In this document: positions 37,261 through 47,087 of the stretch, in pieces
How positions within the stretch are numbered: position 1 is the stretch's first letter
How the letters are laid out: every line of letters starts with the position of its first letter
Source of the DNA: Clostridiaceae bacterium
GTDB taxonomy: Bacteria > Bacillota > Clostridia > DSM-8532
Assembly: GCA_012521705.1 (NCBI GenBank)
Contig: JAAYLX010000042.1
Coordinates: 1-64,000 of the forward strand
DNA length: 64,000 bases
Reading direction: 5' to 3'
Made by a program: the position numbers and the translations under genes
Notes under the pieces: generated by a model
What the model was told of the DNA's origin: nothing
The model's input: the letters and a program-made list of their open reading frames with translations, nothing else
The model's database searches: none

Positions 37261-38808
37261 ATGGAAGATTATATTATCGAAATGCTAAATATAACAAAAG
37301 AATTTCCGGGCATCGTGGCTAATGATAATATAACTCTGCGGCTCAAACGAGGTGAAATCCACGCTCTGTTAGGGGAGAACGGCGCAGGGAAATCAACCCT
37401 TATGAGTGTGCTTTTTGGGCTTTATCAGGCGGAAAAGGGTGAAATAAGGAAGAACGGCCAAACCGTCAATATTAAGAATCCAAACGATGCCAACGCTTTG
37501 GGTATCGGAATGGTTCACCAGCATTTTAAACTGGTTGAGAATTTTACCGTCCTGGAGAATATCATTTTGGGTGTTGAGCCATGCAAATTTGGCTTTCTCC
37601 AAAAGAAAAAAGCGCGTGAGAAGGTCATGGAGCTCAGCGAACAGTATGGCTTAAAGGTAAATCCTGACGATGTGATTGAAAAAATAACAGTCGGAATGCA
37701 GCAGAGAGTGGAAATTCTCAAGATGCTCTTCCGCGATAATGAAATTTTGATTTTCGACGAACCTACCGCCGTATTGACGCCCCAGGAAATTGACGAGCTG
37801 ATGGACATAATGAGGGGCTTTGCAAAGGAAGGTAAATCCATACTTTTCATAACCCATAAGTTAAATGAGATTATGGCTGTTGCAGACCGCTGCACAGTTT
37901 TGTGGAAAGGAAAATGCATTGGTACTGTAAACATAAAAGATACAACCAAGGAAGAACTGTCAAGAATGATGGTTGGAAGGGACGTCAACTTCAGTGTTGA
38001 CAAAGAAGAAGCCAAACCTGGCGATGTGGTGCTTTCGGTAAGAAATCTCACAGTGCCGTCCAGAACCCATAAAAAGAATGCAGTAAACAATGTCTCCTTT
38101 GACGTTCGTGCAGGGGAAATAGTCTGTATAGCTGGTATTGACGGAAATGGACAAACTGAGCTTGTTTCAGCCATAACCGGTCTTGAGAAGGCAAGCGGAG
38201 GGACTATTACCCTCTGTGGGAAGGATATAACCAAAGCCAATATCAGGACAAGGTCCAAAACCGGTATGAGCCATATTCCTGAAGACAGGCAAAAGCATGG
38301 ACTTATACTTGACTATACTCTGGAACAGAACCTTGTGTTGCAGCGGTATTGGGAACCTGAATTCCAGAACCACGGATTCATAAAGAGGGAACCAATACGT
38401 GCTTATGCTGATAAACTAATCGGTCAGTACGACGTCCGAAGCGGACAGGGGCCTGAAACCATAGTCAGGAGCATGTCAGGCGGAAACCAGCAAAAGGCGA
38501 TTATAGCCCGGGAAATTGACAAAAAGCATGAACTTCTTGTTGCGGTACAGCCGACCAGGGGCCTTGACGTAGGCGCCATTGAATATATTCACAAGCAAAT
38601 TGTGGCTGACCGTGATGCAGGAAAGGGCATACTTTTGGTTTCCCTGGAACTTGATGAGGTTATGAATGTCAGCGACCGGATTCTTGTAATGTATGAAGGT
38701 GAAATAGTCGGTGAGCTGGATCCGGATAAGACTGATGTTCAGGAACTCGGACTTTATATGTCCGGTGCCAAACGCAACCTTGCAAAGGAGAATGAACATG
38801 CACAATAA
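37261..38808 (+). CDS. Nucleoside/sugar ABC transporter ATPase (two NBDs)
   Basis: LGENGAGKSTLMSVLFGLY, IDGNGQTELVSAITGL, MSGGNQQKAIIAREID. Confidence 0.92.
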   Translation: MEDYIIEMLNITKEFPGIVANDNITLRLKRGEIHALLGENGAGKSTLMSVLFGLYQAEKGEIRKNGQTVNIKNPNDANALGIGMVHQHFKLVENFTVLENIILGVEPCKFGFLQKKKAREKVMELSEQYGLKVNPDDVIEKITVGMQQRVEILKMLFRDNEILIFDEPTAVLTPQEIDELMDIMRGFAKEGKSILFITHKLNEIMAVADRCTVLWKGKCIGTVNIKDTTKEELSRMMVGRDVNFSVDKEEAKPGDVVLSVRNLTVPSRTHKKNAVNNVSFDVRAGEIVCIAGIDGNGQTELVSAITGLEKASGGTITLCGKDITKANIRTRSKTGMSHIPEDRQKHGLILDYTLEQNLVLQRYWEPEFQNHGFIKREPIRAYADKLIGQYDVRSGQGPETIVRSMSGGNQQKAIIAREIDKKHELLVAVQPTRGLDVGAIEYIHKQIVADRDAGKGILLVSLELDEVMNVSDRILVMYEGEIVGELDPDKTDVQELGLYMSGAKRNLAKENEHAQ

Positions 38809-40111
38809 CACGACTTATTCCCCAAAAGCATTTGATATAAAAAAGATTACAAGCACCAAGAGTTTTTCAGCATTCACAGCGGCTTTGCTGGCAATATTCC
38901 TTGGAATTGTTTTCGGATTTATTGTTATGTTTGCAGCAAGTCCCGCTAATGCGGCGTCAGGGTTTCTAATGCTTTTGTCCGGCGGGTTCAGACGTCTCGG
39001 AGATGTATTCTATTTCGCAACCCCGATATTGATGACAGGTCTTGCTGTCGGATTTGCCTTTAAAATGGGTCTGTTCAATATAGGTGCTTCCGGTCAGTAT
39101 ACCATGGGTATGTATTTCGCTTTATATGTTGGCTTTATGTGGGACATGCCCGATTCAATACACTGGGTTGCATGCGTTATTGCAGGCATGATTGGCGGTA
39201 TGCTTTGGGGCTTTATTCCCGGAATCTTCAAAGCCTTGCTGAATGTTAACGAAGTTATCACATCAATCATGTTTAATTACATTGGAATGTATCTTGTAGA
39301 TATGCTTATTCAGGGCAACGGGACCATGTACGTGGCAACAAAGACAAGAACCGCATATCTTCCTGCGTCCGCCCAGATACCGTCCCTTGGCATAAAGAAT
39401 TCCAATGTAAATGTATCGATTTATATAGCAATCGTGCTGGCGATAATACTGCAGATTGTTTTAAGGAAAACCATTTTCGGTTATGAGCTTCAGGCAACGG
39501 GTTATAACAGGCATGCAAGTACTTATGCGGGAATGAACGGCAAAAAGAATATCATTGTAACAATGATGATTGCAGGTGCCGCTGCAGGTCTTGGTGGTGC
39601 TTTCGCAATACTGGCTCCGTCCACTATTGCAGGAAGCAGTATGACATATGAACCCATAAACATTATAGCCGCAAATGGTTTTAACGGTATTGCGGTTGCC
39701 CTTTTGGGAAACTCAAGCCCGATAGGTATAATTTTCTCAGCTATTTTCATTTCACATATCCAGCGCGGCGGGACTCTGGCCAGCTTGTATGGATATAAAC
39801 CTGAAATCATTGATATAGTAATTGCAGTTATTATTTATTTCTCTGCGTTCTCAATGCTGATGAATGCTGCTTTGGCAAGATTTATCAAAAAACGCAGAAA
39901 GCATGAATCGGATAACCCGGATGCAAACAGGGAAAGTACCTCTGATGCCGAAGTCAACACAGTAAGTGGTCCTGATTCGGAAGTCAGTACGCCTGATTCA
40001 GATGTTATTACACCTGATTCAGAAGCCACCACTCCAGATTCAGATGTCAGTACTCCTGTTTCAGATGCATCGGGCGACTCTGTTCAGAATGATACAAAGG
40101 AGGGGGAATAA
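38798..40111 (+). CDS. ABC transporter permease with acidic heptad-repeat C-terminal tail
   Basis: Multi-TM; FKMGLFNIGASGQYTMG. Tail PDSEVSTPDSDVITPDSEATTPDSDVSTPVSDASG after the last TM. Confidence 0.9.
   Translation: MHNNTTYSPKAFDIKKITSTKSFSAFTAALLAIFLGIVFGFIVMFAASPANAASGFLMLLSGGFRRLGDVFYFATPILMTGLAVGFAFKMGLFNIGASGQYTMGMYFALYVGFMWDMPDSIHWVACVIAGMIGGMLWGFIPGIFKALLNVNEVITSIMFNYIGMYLVDMLIQGNGTMYVATKTRTAYLPASAQIPSLGIKNSNVNVSIYIAIVLAIILQIVLRKTIFGYELQATGYNRHASTYAGMNGKKNIIVTMMIAGAAAGLGGAFAILAPSTIAGSSMTYEPINIIAANGFNGIAVALLGNSSPIGIIFSAIFISHIQRGGTLASLYGYKPEIIDIVIAVIIYFSAFSMLMNAALARFIKKRRKHESDNPDANRESTSDAEVNTVSGPDSEVSTPDSDVITPDSEATTPDSDVSTPVSDASGDSVQNDTKEGE
39971..40075 (+). repeat. Five 21-bp tandem units encoding P-[DV]-S-[DE]-x-x-x heptads
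   Basis: CCTGATTCGGAAGTCAGTACG / CCTGATTCAGATGTTATTACA / CCTGATTCAGAAGCCACCACT / CCAGATTCAGATGTCAGTACT / CCTGTTTCAGATGCATCGGGC. Confidence 0.9.
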
Positions 40112-40114
40112 GTT

Positions 40115-41080
40115 ATGGAAACCGTATATTATCTGATTCAGAATACCCTCCCGGTAGCCATACCTTTGCTGTTGGTTGCTCTTGGCGGTATGTTCAGTGA
40201 ACGAAGCGGTATAGTCAACATAGCTCTTGAGGGAATTATGCTGTTCGGAGCTTTCTTCGGCTGTCTGTTCGTATATATTGTTCAGGATACCGCATTAAAT
40301 GCCCAGGTGATATTGTTGCTGGCTATGGTTGTGGCAGCGGTAGCAGGTCTTGTTTATTCCTTACTGCTCTCCTTTGCGGCAGTTAATATGAAGGCAGACC
40401 AGACAATTACCGGTACATCCCTCAACTTGCTGATACCTGCTGCGATTCTTTTGATTTCAAAGATGTATTTCATGAGTGACGGTATCACAACCAAAAAATC
40501 ATTTTATCTTCGTGAGATCCCCGGATTGAGCAAGATACCTGTACTGGGTGATTTGTTCTTCAAAAACACCTATATCACCGTTTATATAGGCATTGTGATA
40601 TTTATTATCTCTACAATTGTATTCTACAAGACCAGAATTGGTCTTCGCTTAAGGGCCTGTGGCGAGCATCCTCATGCAGCAGACTCAGTTGGTATTAACG
40701 TTCACCTTATGCGTTATATAGGAGTCAGTATTTCCGGCGTACTTGGAGGAATAGGCGGATTTTTCTATTCCGTAGGAGTTATGGACGGAAACGTAAACGG
40801 ACATACGGGAGTTGCAGGATTTGGATTCCTTGCCCTTGCGGTTATGATTTTCGGCCAATGGGAACCTGTCAGAATTCTTCTGGCATCAACATTCTTTGCA
40901 TTCATGCGTACCATTGCATATTCAGTTGCCCTGATTCCTTTCCTTAACACACTGAATATCAGCAATACTTATTACAAGATGCTTCCATACGCTGTGACAA
41001 CCATTGTTCTTGCATTTACGTCCAAACATTCAAGGGCGCCCAAGGCAGAAGGTATACCTTACGACAAGAGCCAGAGATAG
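40115..41080 (+). CDS. ABC transporter permease
   Basis: LLVALGGMFSERSGIVNIALEGIMLFGAFF; ACGEHPHAADSVGINV. Confidence 0.92.
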   Translation: METVYYLIQNTLPVAIPLLLVALGGMFSERSGIVNIALEGIMLFGAFFGCLFVYIVQDTALNAQVILLLAMVVAAVAGLVYSLLLSFAAVNMKADQTITGTSLNLLIPAAILLISKMYFMSDGITTKKSFYLREIPGLSKIPVLGDLFFKNTYITVYIGIVIFIISTIVFYKTRIGLRLRACGEHPHAADSVGINVHLMRYIGVSISGVLGGIGGFFYSVGVMDGNVNGHTGVAGFGFLALAVMIFGQWEPVRILLASTFFAFMRTIAYSVALIPFLNTLNISNTYYKMLPYAVTTIVLAFTSKHSRAPKAEGIPYDKSQR

Positions 41081-41160
41081 TAAGCTCAGGCGGACGAAAC
41101 CAACGTTTATCCTGAAAAAATTAATAATTGTAAATTTGTAATAAAAAAAGTGATTTTGTG

Positions 41161-41212
41161 AAGTACACCCCAAATGTTAGAAACAATCTAATATCTGGAG
41201 GTGTACTTTTTT
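41161..41212 (+). terminator. Intrinsic terminator of the second BMP-ABC operon
   Basis: AAGTACACC...GGTGTACTT with inner ATGTTAGA/TCTAATAT, then TTTTTT. Confidence 0.75.
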
Positions 41213-41375
41213 ATGCAAAAATTTATACCGGATAATTCTGCATTTTAAATAAGAATCACTGTTTCATCATTTTTGTGCCCATAAATATGAAATGCTTCCC
41301 TGACTTACCGCCATTTATTTTGTATCATCGGGGAAAATAATAATAATATTTTATTATACAAAAGAAAAATAAAAT

Positions 41376-41417
41376 CATATTTGTAATCTTTACAAATATG
41401 AAATTATATCATATAAT
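41376..41417 (+). promoter_or_regulatory. Promoter with overlapping 25-bp palindrome upstream of the 64-aa ORF
   Basis: CATATTTGTAA-TCT-TTACAAATATG perfect 11-bp inverted repeat (41376-41400); TTTACA 41389-41394, 17-bp spacer, TATAAT 41412-41417. Confidence 0.65.
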
Positions 41418-41461
41418 ATAACCATCAACGTGAGAACAATCATGAGTACAGGAGGTATAAT

Positions 41462-41656
41462 ATGACAAGAAACATCAACAACAATGCTTTCAATTGGAGA
41501 AACCTTAATGGGATTCAGCAAACAGGATCCATAAGACTGGATATTACGCGCCAGAATATCAGTACGAATGAGAGCTATTCCTTGACCAATATGAACGGAA
41601 TAACCAGGGACAAAAGTTCTAATTTTGACATTAACAATATGAATGGGATTTCTTAA
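41462..41656 (+). CDS. 64-aa Asn-rich small protein with three [FY]xxxN[LM]NGI repeats
   Basis: RBS aggagg before ATG 41462; MTRNINNNAFNWRNLNGIQQTGSIRLDITRQNISTNESYSLTNMNGITRDKSSNFDINNMNGIS*; own promoter and terminator. Confidence 0.7.
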   Translation: MTRNINNNAFNWRNLNGIQQTGSIRLDITRQNISTNESYSLTNMNGITRDKSSNFDINNMNGIS

Positions 41657-41667
41657 CCCTAAAATTG

Positions 41668-41694
41668 CAGGATACTTTTTATAGTATCCTGTTT
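41668..41694 (+). terminator. Terminator of the small ORF
   Basis: CAGGATACT-TTTTAT-AGTATCCTG then TTTG. Confidence 0.7.
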
Positions 41695-41884
41695 GAATAT
41701 ATAAATATATTCTGCAGTGCCGACCTCCGCTGATTTTTAAATCAAATTTTGGTTTCTGTTTCTGTAATTTGTGGTAAATATGATTTGTATGGTTTTTGAC
41801 AGACTGCGACAGTAAATTGTTTGAAACAGGAGATTCTATTTGCAAATCTGATATGGCCAGCAAAACAGAAGGATATAGCGGGGG

Positions 41885-42917
41885 TTGGCAGGTATGTTGC
41901 AGTTCTCCAACAAAATAAACAAAAATGTCATTCTTGCAACATCATATGTTATTACTGTAATAGTAGCAATGATAGTTTTCCTGACCGGGGGCACCAGCAA
42001 AGAATACCCACATTTTATGTACATTCCTATTTCAATTGTTGCATCAACCAATGGTAAAATCCAGGGAGTCATTCATGGCGCTGTAAGCGGTTTTCTGTTA
42101 GGACCTTTTATGCCGCTCAATGTGACTACCAAGGAGTACCAGCCAATCAACAACTGGGTCTTCCGAATGATAATGTTCATAACAATATCCTTTGTAATTG
42201 GCTTTTTTGCGGATTATAACAAGCAGCAATTTGAAATAACCAATAAAAAAGACAGGGAAATTGTTTCGGCGCAGACCTCCATGATTTTATTCACTCGTGA
42301 AACTTACCGAGTCCCGGGATGACTACACAGGAAAGCATATTGAAAGAGTGGCAGAGTACTGTAAACTGCTTGCTGAAAAACTTGGAGAAACCAAGGAATA
42401 TAAAGGTTATGTAGACCAGGATTTTGTGGATCATATTCATATGGCAGCGCCATTGCATGATATTGGCAAAGTAGGCATTCCGGACAGGATTCTGCTGAAA
42501 CCGGGTAAACTGTCAGAAGAAGAATTCGAAGTTATGAAGAGTCATACGACCATTGGAGCCAATACATTACTGGAAGTAAAGAAAAAATACCCGGAAAACA
42601 TGTTGTTGGATATGGGAATTTCAATAGCACATTATCATCATGAGAAATGGAATGGTTCTGGTTATCCCGAAGGTCTTTCAGGCAGGGATATTCCCCTTGA
42701 GGCAAGGATTATGGCCCTTGCGGATGCCTATGATGCGCTAAGGAGCAAAAGAGTATACAAGGAACCTTTATCCCATGAAAAGACTGTTGACATTATAAAG
42801 AAGGACAGTGGCTCACATTTGGACATTGTGAACATTTTCCTGCAGAACGAAGATGAGTTCAGAAAGATTTATGAGTTTTACCAGGAAGATCACTGTGCTC
42901 TGGAAACTGCCATCTAA
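41885..42917 (+). pseudogene. Membrane-anchored HD-GYP domain protein split by a frameshift
   Basis: TM N-terminal half (41885-42322) and HD-GYP half (42297-42917; HDIGKVGIPDRILLKPGKL, HHEKWNGSGYPEGLSG) are in different frames. Junction near 42285-42300: ...QTSMI | YSLVKLTESRDDYTGKHIERV. Confidence 0.75.
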
Positions 42918-43045
42918 GAAAATTCAAAAAATTCCATTCATTTTTATGGGAAAATCAGGCTAAAATTGCCGGGGGAAGTATAAGATATAACAATGTGACC
43001 GCTAATATTAAAAATAAATAAATAATAGCAAAGGAGATGGGTATT

Positions 43046-43390
43046 ATGGCAGCGTTCGGAAATCCTTTTACTGCAAATGTTGAAAGGAAGATGACAAAGC
43101 AGGAGCTTATACAGGCTATTCGACTGAACATCGCTGGGGAACTTGAAGCTATCTATGTATATGACGCACATATTCAGGCTACTGATGATGAATTCGCAAA
43201 AAAAGTAATTGCAGATATACGTGATGAGGAAAAAGCTCATATAGGAGAGCTTATGACACTTTTAAGGTACCTGGATCCGACAGAAGCAGAAAAATTCGCA
43301 GAAGGTGAAGAAGAAGTAAGAGAAATGATGGAGGAATTAGGTATTAAAGAAAGTAATCCTAATACCACAGTTGGAAGTTTAAAAAAATAA
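43046..43390 (+). CDS. Encapsulin cargo, ferritin-like protein with C-terminal targeting peptide
   Basis: Ferritin-like helices NIAGELEAIYVYDAHIQATDDEFAKKVIADIRDEEKAHIGELMTLLR; C-terminus NTTVGSLKK; adjacent to encapsulin. Confidence 0.9.
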   Translation: MAAFGNPFTANVERKMTKQELIQAIRLNIAGELEAIYVYDAHIQATDDEFAKKVIADIRDEEKAHIGELMTLLRYLDPTEAEKFAEGEEEVREMMEELGIKESNPNTTVGSLKK

Positions 43391-43407
43391 GAATGTGAGG
43401 TGACAAT

Positions 43408-44220
43408 ATGGATTTCCTTGCAAGGGATACTGTATCGTTCAGTGAAGAATTCTGGGAAAGAATTGACAAGACCGTGGTTAGCACTGTTAAGAACCATCTG
43501 ATAGGACGCAGGGTTCTTCCATTGTTTGGACCATTGGGACCCGGAGCTACAAGTATAAATATTGACACCGTCTCGGTAACTGAGGAAGACAAAGACGGTT
43601 TTGTAAAGACCAACGGAAGACGTTTTGTGGAAATCCCACAGATTTACGAGGACTTCTCCATTTTATGGAGGGATATCGAACACAGTGATGCAACAGGCAT
43701 ACCTCTGGACCTTTCAAAAGTGATGCTGGCGGCACAAGCCCTGGCACAGAAGGAAGACAGGCTAATATTCTTCGGCAGCGAATTTTTGGGCCACGAAGGT
43801 ATTTTTACTACACCCGGAGTGCCCACCCTTCCGAGGAAGGATTGGTTGGTCGGAGATAATGCATATACAGATATTGCGGCAGGACTTGCCATGTTCAGGA
43901 GCAAAGGCATTATAGGAAGCTGCAACCTTGTATTAAGTCCTGACTTATATGTTCAGCTTCATCGTATTATACCCGGTCTGGGCATGACTGAAGCCGAGAG
44001 AATCAGTAAACTGCTCAACGGAAATGTATTTGAATCCTACGTATTGGGCACCAATAAAGCGGTACTCCTTTGTGCAGAGCCTCAATACATGGATCTGGTA
44101 GTTGGCAAAGATATTGAAACAGGGTATCTGGAGTCTAAGGATTTCAATCATGTATTCCGGATACTTGAAACAGTGGCGCTGAGAATTAAGATGAAAGATG
44201 CCATTGTTATCTTTGAGTAA
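43408..44220 (+). CDS. Family 1 encapsulin shell protein
   Basis: MDFLARDTVSFSEEFWERIDKTVVSTVKNHLIGRRVLPLFGPLGPG...; C-terminal ETVALRIKMKDAIVIFE. Confidence 0.95.
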   Translation: MDFLARDTVSFSEEFWERIDKTVVSTVKNHLIGRRVLPLFGPLGPGATSINIDTVSVTEEDKDGFVKTNGRRFVEIPQIYEDFSILWRDIEHSDATGIPLDLSKVMLAAQALAQKEDRLIFFGSEFLGHEGIFTTPGVPTLPRKDWLVGDNAYTDIAAGLAMFRSKGIIGSCNLVLSPDLYVQLHRIIPGLGMTEAERISKLLNGNVFESYVLGTNKAVLLCAEPQYMDLVVGKDIETGYLESKDFNHVFRILETVALRIKMKDAIVIFE

Positions 44221-44280
44221 AGATTTAATTGAAGCTGAGCTCCAATGTTTCAGGTTGGACAACCGCCAGAATAAATCAAT

Positions 44281-44322
44281 GTATAAAAGAAACTGTCTTT
44301 ATACGGCAGTTTCTTTTTATAC
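44281..44322 (+). terminator. Intrinsic terminator of the encapsulin operon
   Basis: GTATAAAAGAAACTG...CAGTTTCTTTTTATAC. Confidence 0.75.
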
Positions 44323-44555
44323 ATGCTGTTAATAACAAATTAGTACTGAGTGAAAGAGTGCCAGATTTAGGGAAACAGGCGGTTGAACGGGAAATATTAA
44401 GCTTTTGAAGGCAGAAATGGGTACTTTAGGATTATCAATGTTTGAAGAATTGATTTTTATCCGTATAATTAATCTTAGTGTATTTTAATGAGTTTTTTTG
44501 AAAATCTAATGTTTTGGTTTTATGATTGTATTTAACAATACAAAGGTGGTTCTTA

Positions 44556-45446
44556 ATGAAGAAACTTGCAATCGTATTCAATCCCTGTGCAGGATTGAGG
44601 CGGGCAAACAAATACATTCCTCAAATAATTAAGATGTACGAGACTAAAGGCTTTGAAACCTCTCTTTTCGAAACAAAAAAAAGAGGGGATGGAGTGAATA
44701 TTGTAAAAGAACAAGCTGAAAAAGCCGATATCATAGTTTGTATAGGCGGAGACGGTACGTTGAATGAGGTAATCACCGGGATGATTGATTCCGGCATGAA
44801 CAAGCCCATAGGATATATTCCTTCAGGAAGCACCAATGATTTCGCAAACAGCCTGAAACTTTCAAGAGATATCATGACAGCCGCCAAAGACATTATGGAA
44901 GGCAAACCTTGCGAATTTGATATTGGGAGGTTTAATACAAAATATTTTAATTATATCGCCTCATGCGGTGCTTTTACCAGGGCTTCCTATTCCACTCCAC
45001 AGCCCAAGAAGAATGCCATAGGTCATCTGGCATACATTCTGGAAGGAATGAAGGAAATTCCGAACATTCATCCGGTGCACCTTTGTGTTGAAACAAACGG
45101 TAAAAATTATGAAGGCGACTATATTTTTGCGGCCGTATGCAATTCCACATCTGTGGGAGGTATACTTTCACTGAACGAGAATATTGTTGATATGAGTGAC
45201 GGAAAGTTTGAACTCATGCTTATAAAAATGCCGCTCAATATAGCCCAGTTGGGTCAGATTGTACTGGCGCTGAAAAACCAGGACTATGATTGTGAAATGA
45301 TAGATTTTTGCTCTTCGGACAGATTCAGAATACAGTCCTCATCAGAGCTTGACTGGACTTTGGACGGAGAACACGGAAAAGGAAATAAAACAATTGAAAT
45401 AGAGACTTTGCATAATGCAGTGAGTTTAATTGTAAATGAGAGGTAA
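44556..45446 (+). CDS. Diacylglycerol kinase-family lipid kinase
   Basis: VFNPCAGLRRANKYIPQI, CIGGDGTLNEVITGMI, GYIPSGSTNDFANSL. Confidence 0.93.
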   Translation: MKKLAIVFNPCAGLRRANKYIPQIIKMYETKGFETSLFETKKRGDGVNIVKEQAEKADIIVCIGGDGTLNEVITGMIDSGMNKPIGYIPSGSTNDFANSLKLSRDIMTAAKDIMEGKPCEFDIGRFNTKYFNYIASCGAFTRASYSTPQPKKNAIGHLAYILEGMKEIPNIHPVHLCVETNGKNYEGDYIFAAVCNSTSVGGILSLNENIVDMSDGKFELMLIKMPLNIAQLGQIVLALKNQDYDCEMIDFCSSDRFRIQSSSELDWTLDGEHGKGNKTIEIETLHNAVSLIVNER

Positions 45447-45452
45447 CAGTTG

Positions 45453-46067
45453 ATGAACATGAAGCATAAGCATTTGTTGCTTTTGGCTTACATACCATTG
45501 TATTTGGCAGCGTTTTTCCTGATTGAAAAGTATATAACCACCGATTATTGGGTTTCGTACATACCACTTGATGATGTAATCCCGTTCCTTGAAGGTTTTG
45601 TCATTCTTTATTGTCTTTGGTACCCTTTTATGATTTGTACCGGGCTGTATTTGCTCATTAAAGATATTCCCGCCTTCGAAAGATATATGTGGTTTATAAT
45701 TATTGGCTTTACCACCTGCATAGCGATATGCGCTATTTTCCCGAACGGTCAGAATCTTCGCCCGGCCGAATTTGAAAGGATCAACTTTTTTACAGGGATG
45801 GTTGAGGCCATATATCGTGTTGACACAAATACCAATGTGCTTCCGAGCATGCATGTGGTGGGCTCGCTTGCGGCAGCCTTCGCCATATTTGACTGCGATG
45901 CCCTTAAGAATAAGCTTATCCGGATTTCAACAGTAATACTTACCGCTCTTATTTGCATATCCACAGTGCTCATTAAGCAGCACTCAATTCTGGATATCTT
46001 TGCAGGAATAGCTGTAAGCATACCAATTTATTTTATTGTTTACAGAAAGAAAGTCTTTGCAAAGTAG
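45453..46067 (+). CDS. PAP2-family membrane phosphatase
   Basis: Multi-TM; LPSMHVVGSLAAAFAIF and KQHSILDIFAGIAVS. Confidence 0.88.
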   Translation: MNMKHKHLLLLAYIPLYLAAFFLIEKYITTDYWVSYIPLDDVIPFLEGFVILYCLWYPFMICTGLYLLIKDIPAFERYMWFIIIGFTTCIAICAIFPNGQNLRPAEFERINFFTGMVEAIYRVDTNTNVLPSMHVVGSLAAAFAIFDCDALKNKLIRISTVILTALICISTVLIKQHSILDIFAGIAVSIPIYFIVYRKKVFAK

Positions 46068-46180
46068 ATTTCTGTGAAGAAGATTATTAGCTGCATTTCA
46101 ATAAATGCTTCGCTAATAATGTGACTTTGTTACAGAACCACGCCCGTGGTACTGATATACTTCTGACAGGAAATTTTCTT

Positions 46181-46211
46181 AGGTTGCATTATTCCTGCAA
46201 CCTTGTCTTTT
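46181..46211 (+). terminator. Terminator-like hairpin upstream of the ferredoxin gene
   Basis: AGGTTGCA-TTATTCC-TGCAACCT then TGTCTTTT. Confidence 0.55.
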
Positions 46212-46259
46212 AATACCCACTATCTTTTTTGAATATTTTGCATCAGGAGTGTTGGAAGA

Positions 46260-46463
46260 ATGGCGAAAAGAATTGCGAGTATATCCGGGCATGAATGTGT
46301 TGCTTGCGGGTGTTGTGTTAAAGTATGCCCCAGGAATGCAATAACAATCAGAAAAGGGATTCATGCTGTTGTTGACAGCAGCAAATGTACAGGGTGCGGC
46401 AGTTGTGTCAGGGAATGTCCCGCTTCTGTAATAGCTCTTTCCGAATCGGGGGTGGGGTTATGA
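46260..46463 (+). CDS. 2x[4Fe-4S] ferredoxin
   Basis: CVACGCCVKVCP and CTGCGSCVRECP. Confidence 0.95.
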   Translation: MAKRIASISGHECVACGCCVKVCPRNAITIRKGIHAVVDSSKCTGCGSCVRECPASVIALSESGVGL

Positions 46464-47038
46464 AGAACAAGTGGTATGACTATTTGTGGATAGCATCTGC
46501 ATTATATTTGTCCCTGGGTTTCTTCAATATTTTGTTTGCCTGGCTGGGGCTTATATGTTTTGCAACACCACTCTTAATATCGGTAATAACCGGCAGCAAA
46601 GCCTACTGCAATAAATATTGCGGCAGGGGACAGCTGTTCGATTTATTAGGGAAAAAGCTTAAACTTTCAAGAAACAAATCCATTCCTCAATGGATAAGAT
46701 CCAAATGGTTCAGGTACGGTTTTCTCACATTCTTTATGTTAATGTTCATGCTAATGATCTTTAATAGCGTACTTGTTTTTAAAGACGTGAAATCTTTATC
46801 CCAGGCAGTGACCCTGCTGTGGACCTTCAGAATTCCATGGCATTGGGCACACAAAATAACCGAAGTCCCTGCATGGGTTTCCCAGTTTGCATTTGGTTTT
46901 TACAGTGTAATGCTGACGTCCACGATTTTGGGGATTATTACAATGCTTTTATATAAACCTCGTTCATGGTGCGTTTACTGCCCGATGGGAACCATGACCC
47001 AACTGATTTGCAAAGTTAGGGCAGGGGCAGAAAAATAG
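46460..47038 (+). CDS. Membrane Fe-S protein (NapH/CcoG-like 4Fe-4S binding)
   Basis: Several TM; CNKYCGRGQLF and CVYCPMGTMTQLIC motifs; ATGA overlap with ferredoxin. Confidence 0.8.
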   Translation: MKNKWYDYLWIASALYLSLGFFNILFAWLGLICFATPLLISVITGSKAYCNKYCGRGQLFDLLGKKLKLSRNKSIPQWIRSKWFRYGFLTFFMLMFMLMIFNSVLVFKDVKSLSQAVTLLWTFRIPWHWAHKITEVPAWVSQFAFGFYSVMLTSTILGIITMLLYKPRSWCVYCPMGTMTQLICKVRAGAEK

Positions 47039-47087
47039 AACAAATACGCGTGGTGTTTAATATAAGAAACCAGCAATTACCGGCATT

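Noticed and set aside
39971-40075. CRISPR-like short repeats
   Set aside because: Units are contiguous 21-bp in-frame repeats without spacers; coding repeats.
46083-46120. ATTATTAGC...GCTAATAAT stem-loop after the PAP2 gene as a terminator
   Set aside because: Good hairpin, but no U tract follows; the hairpin at 46181-46203 is a better terminator.
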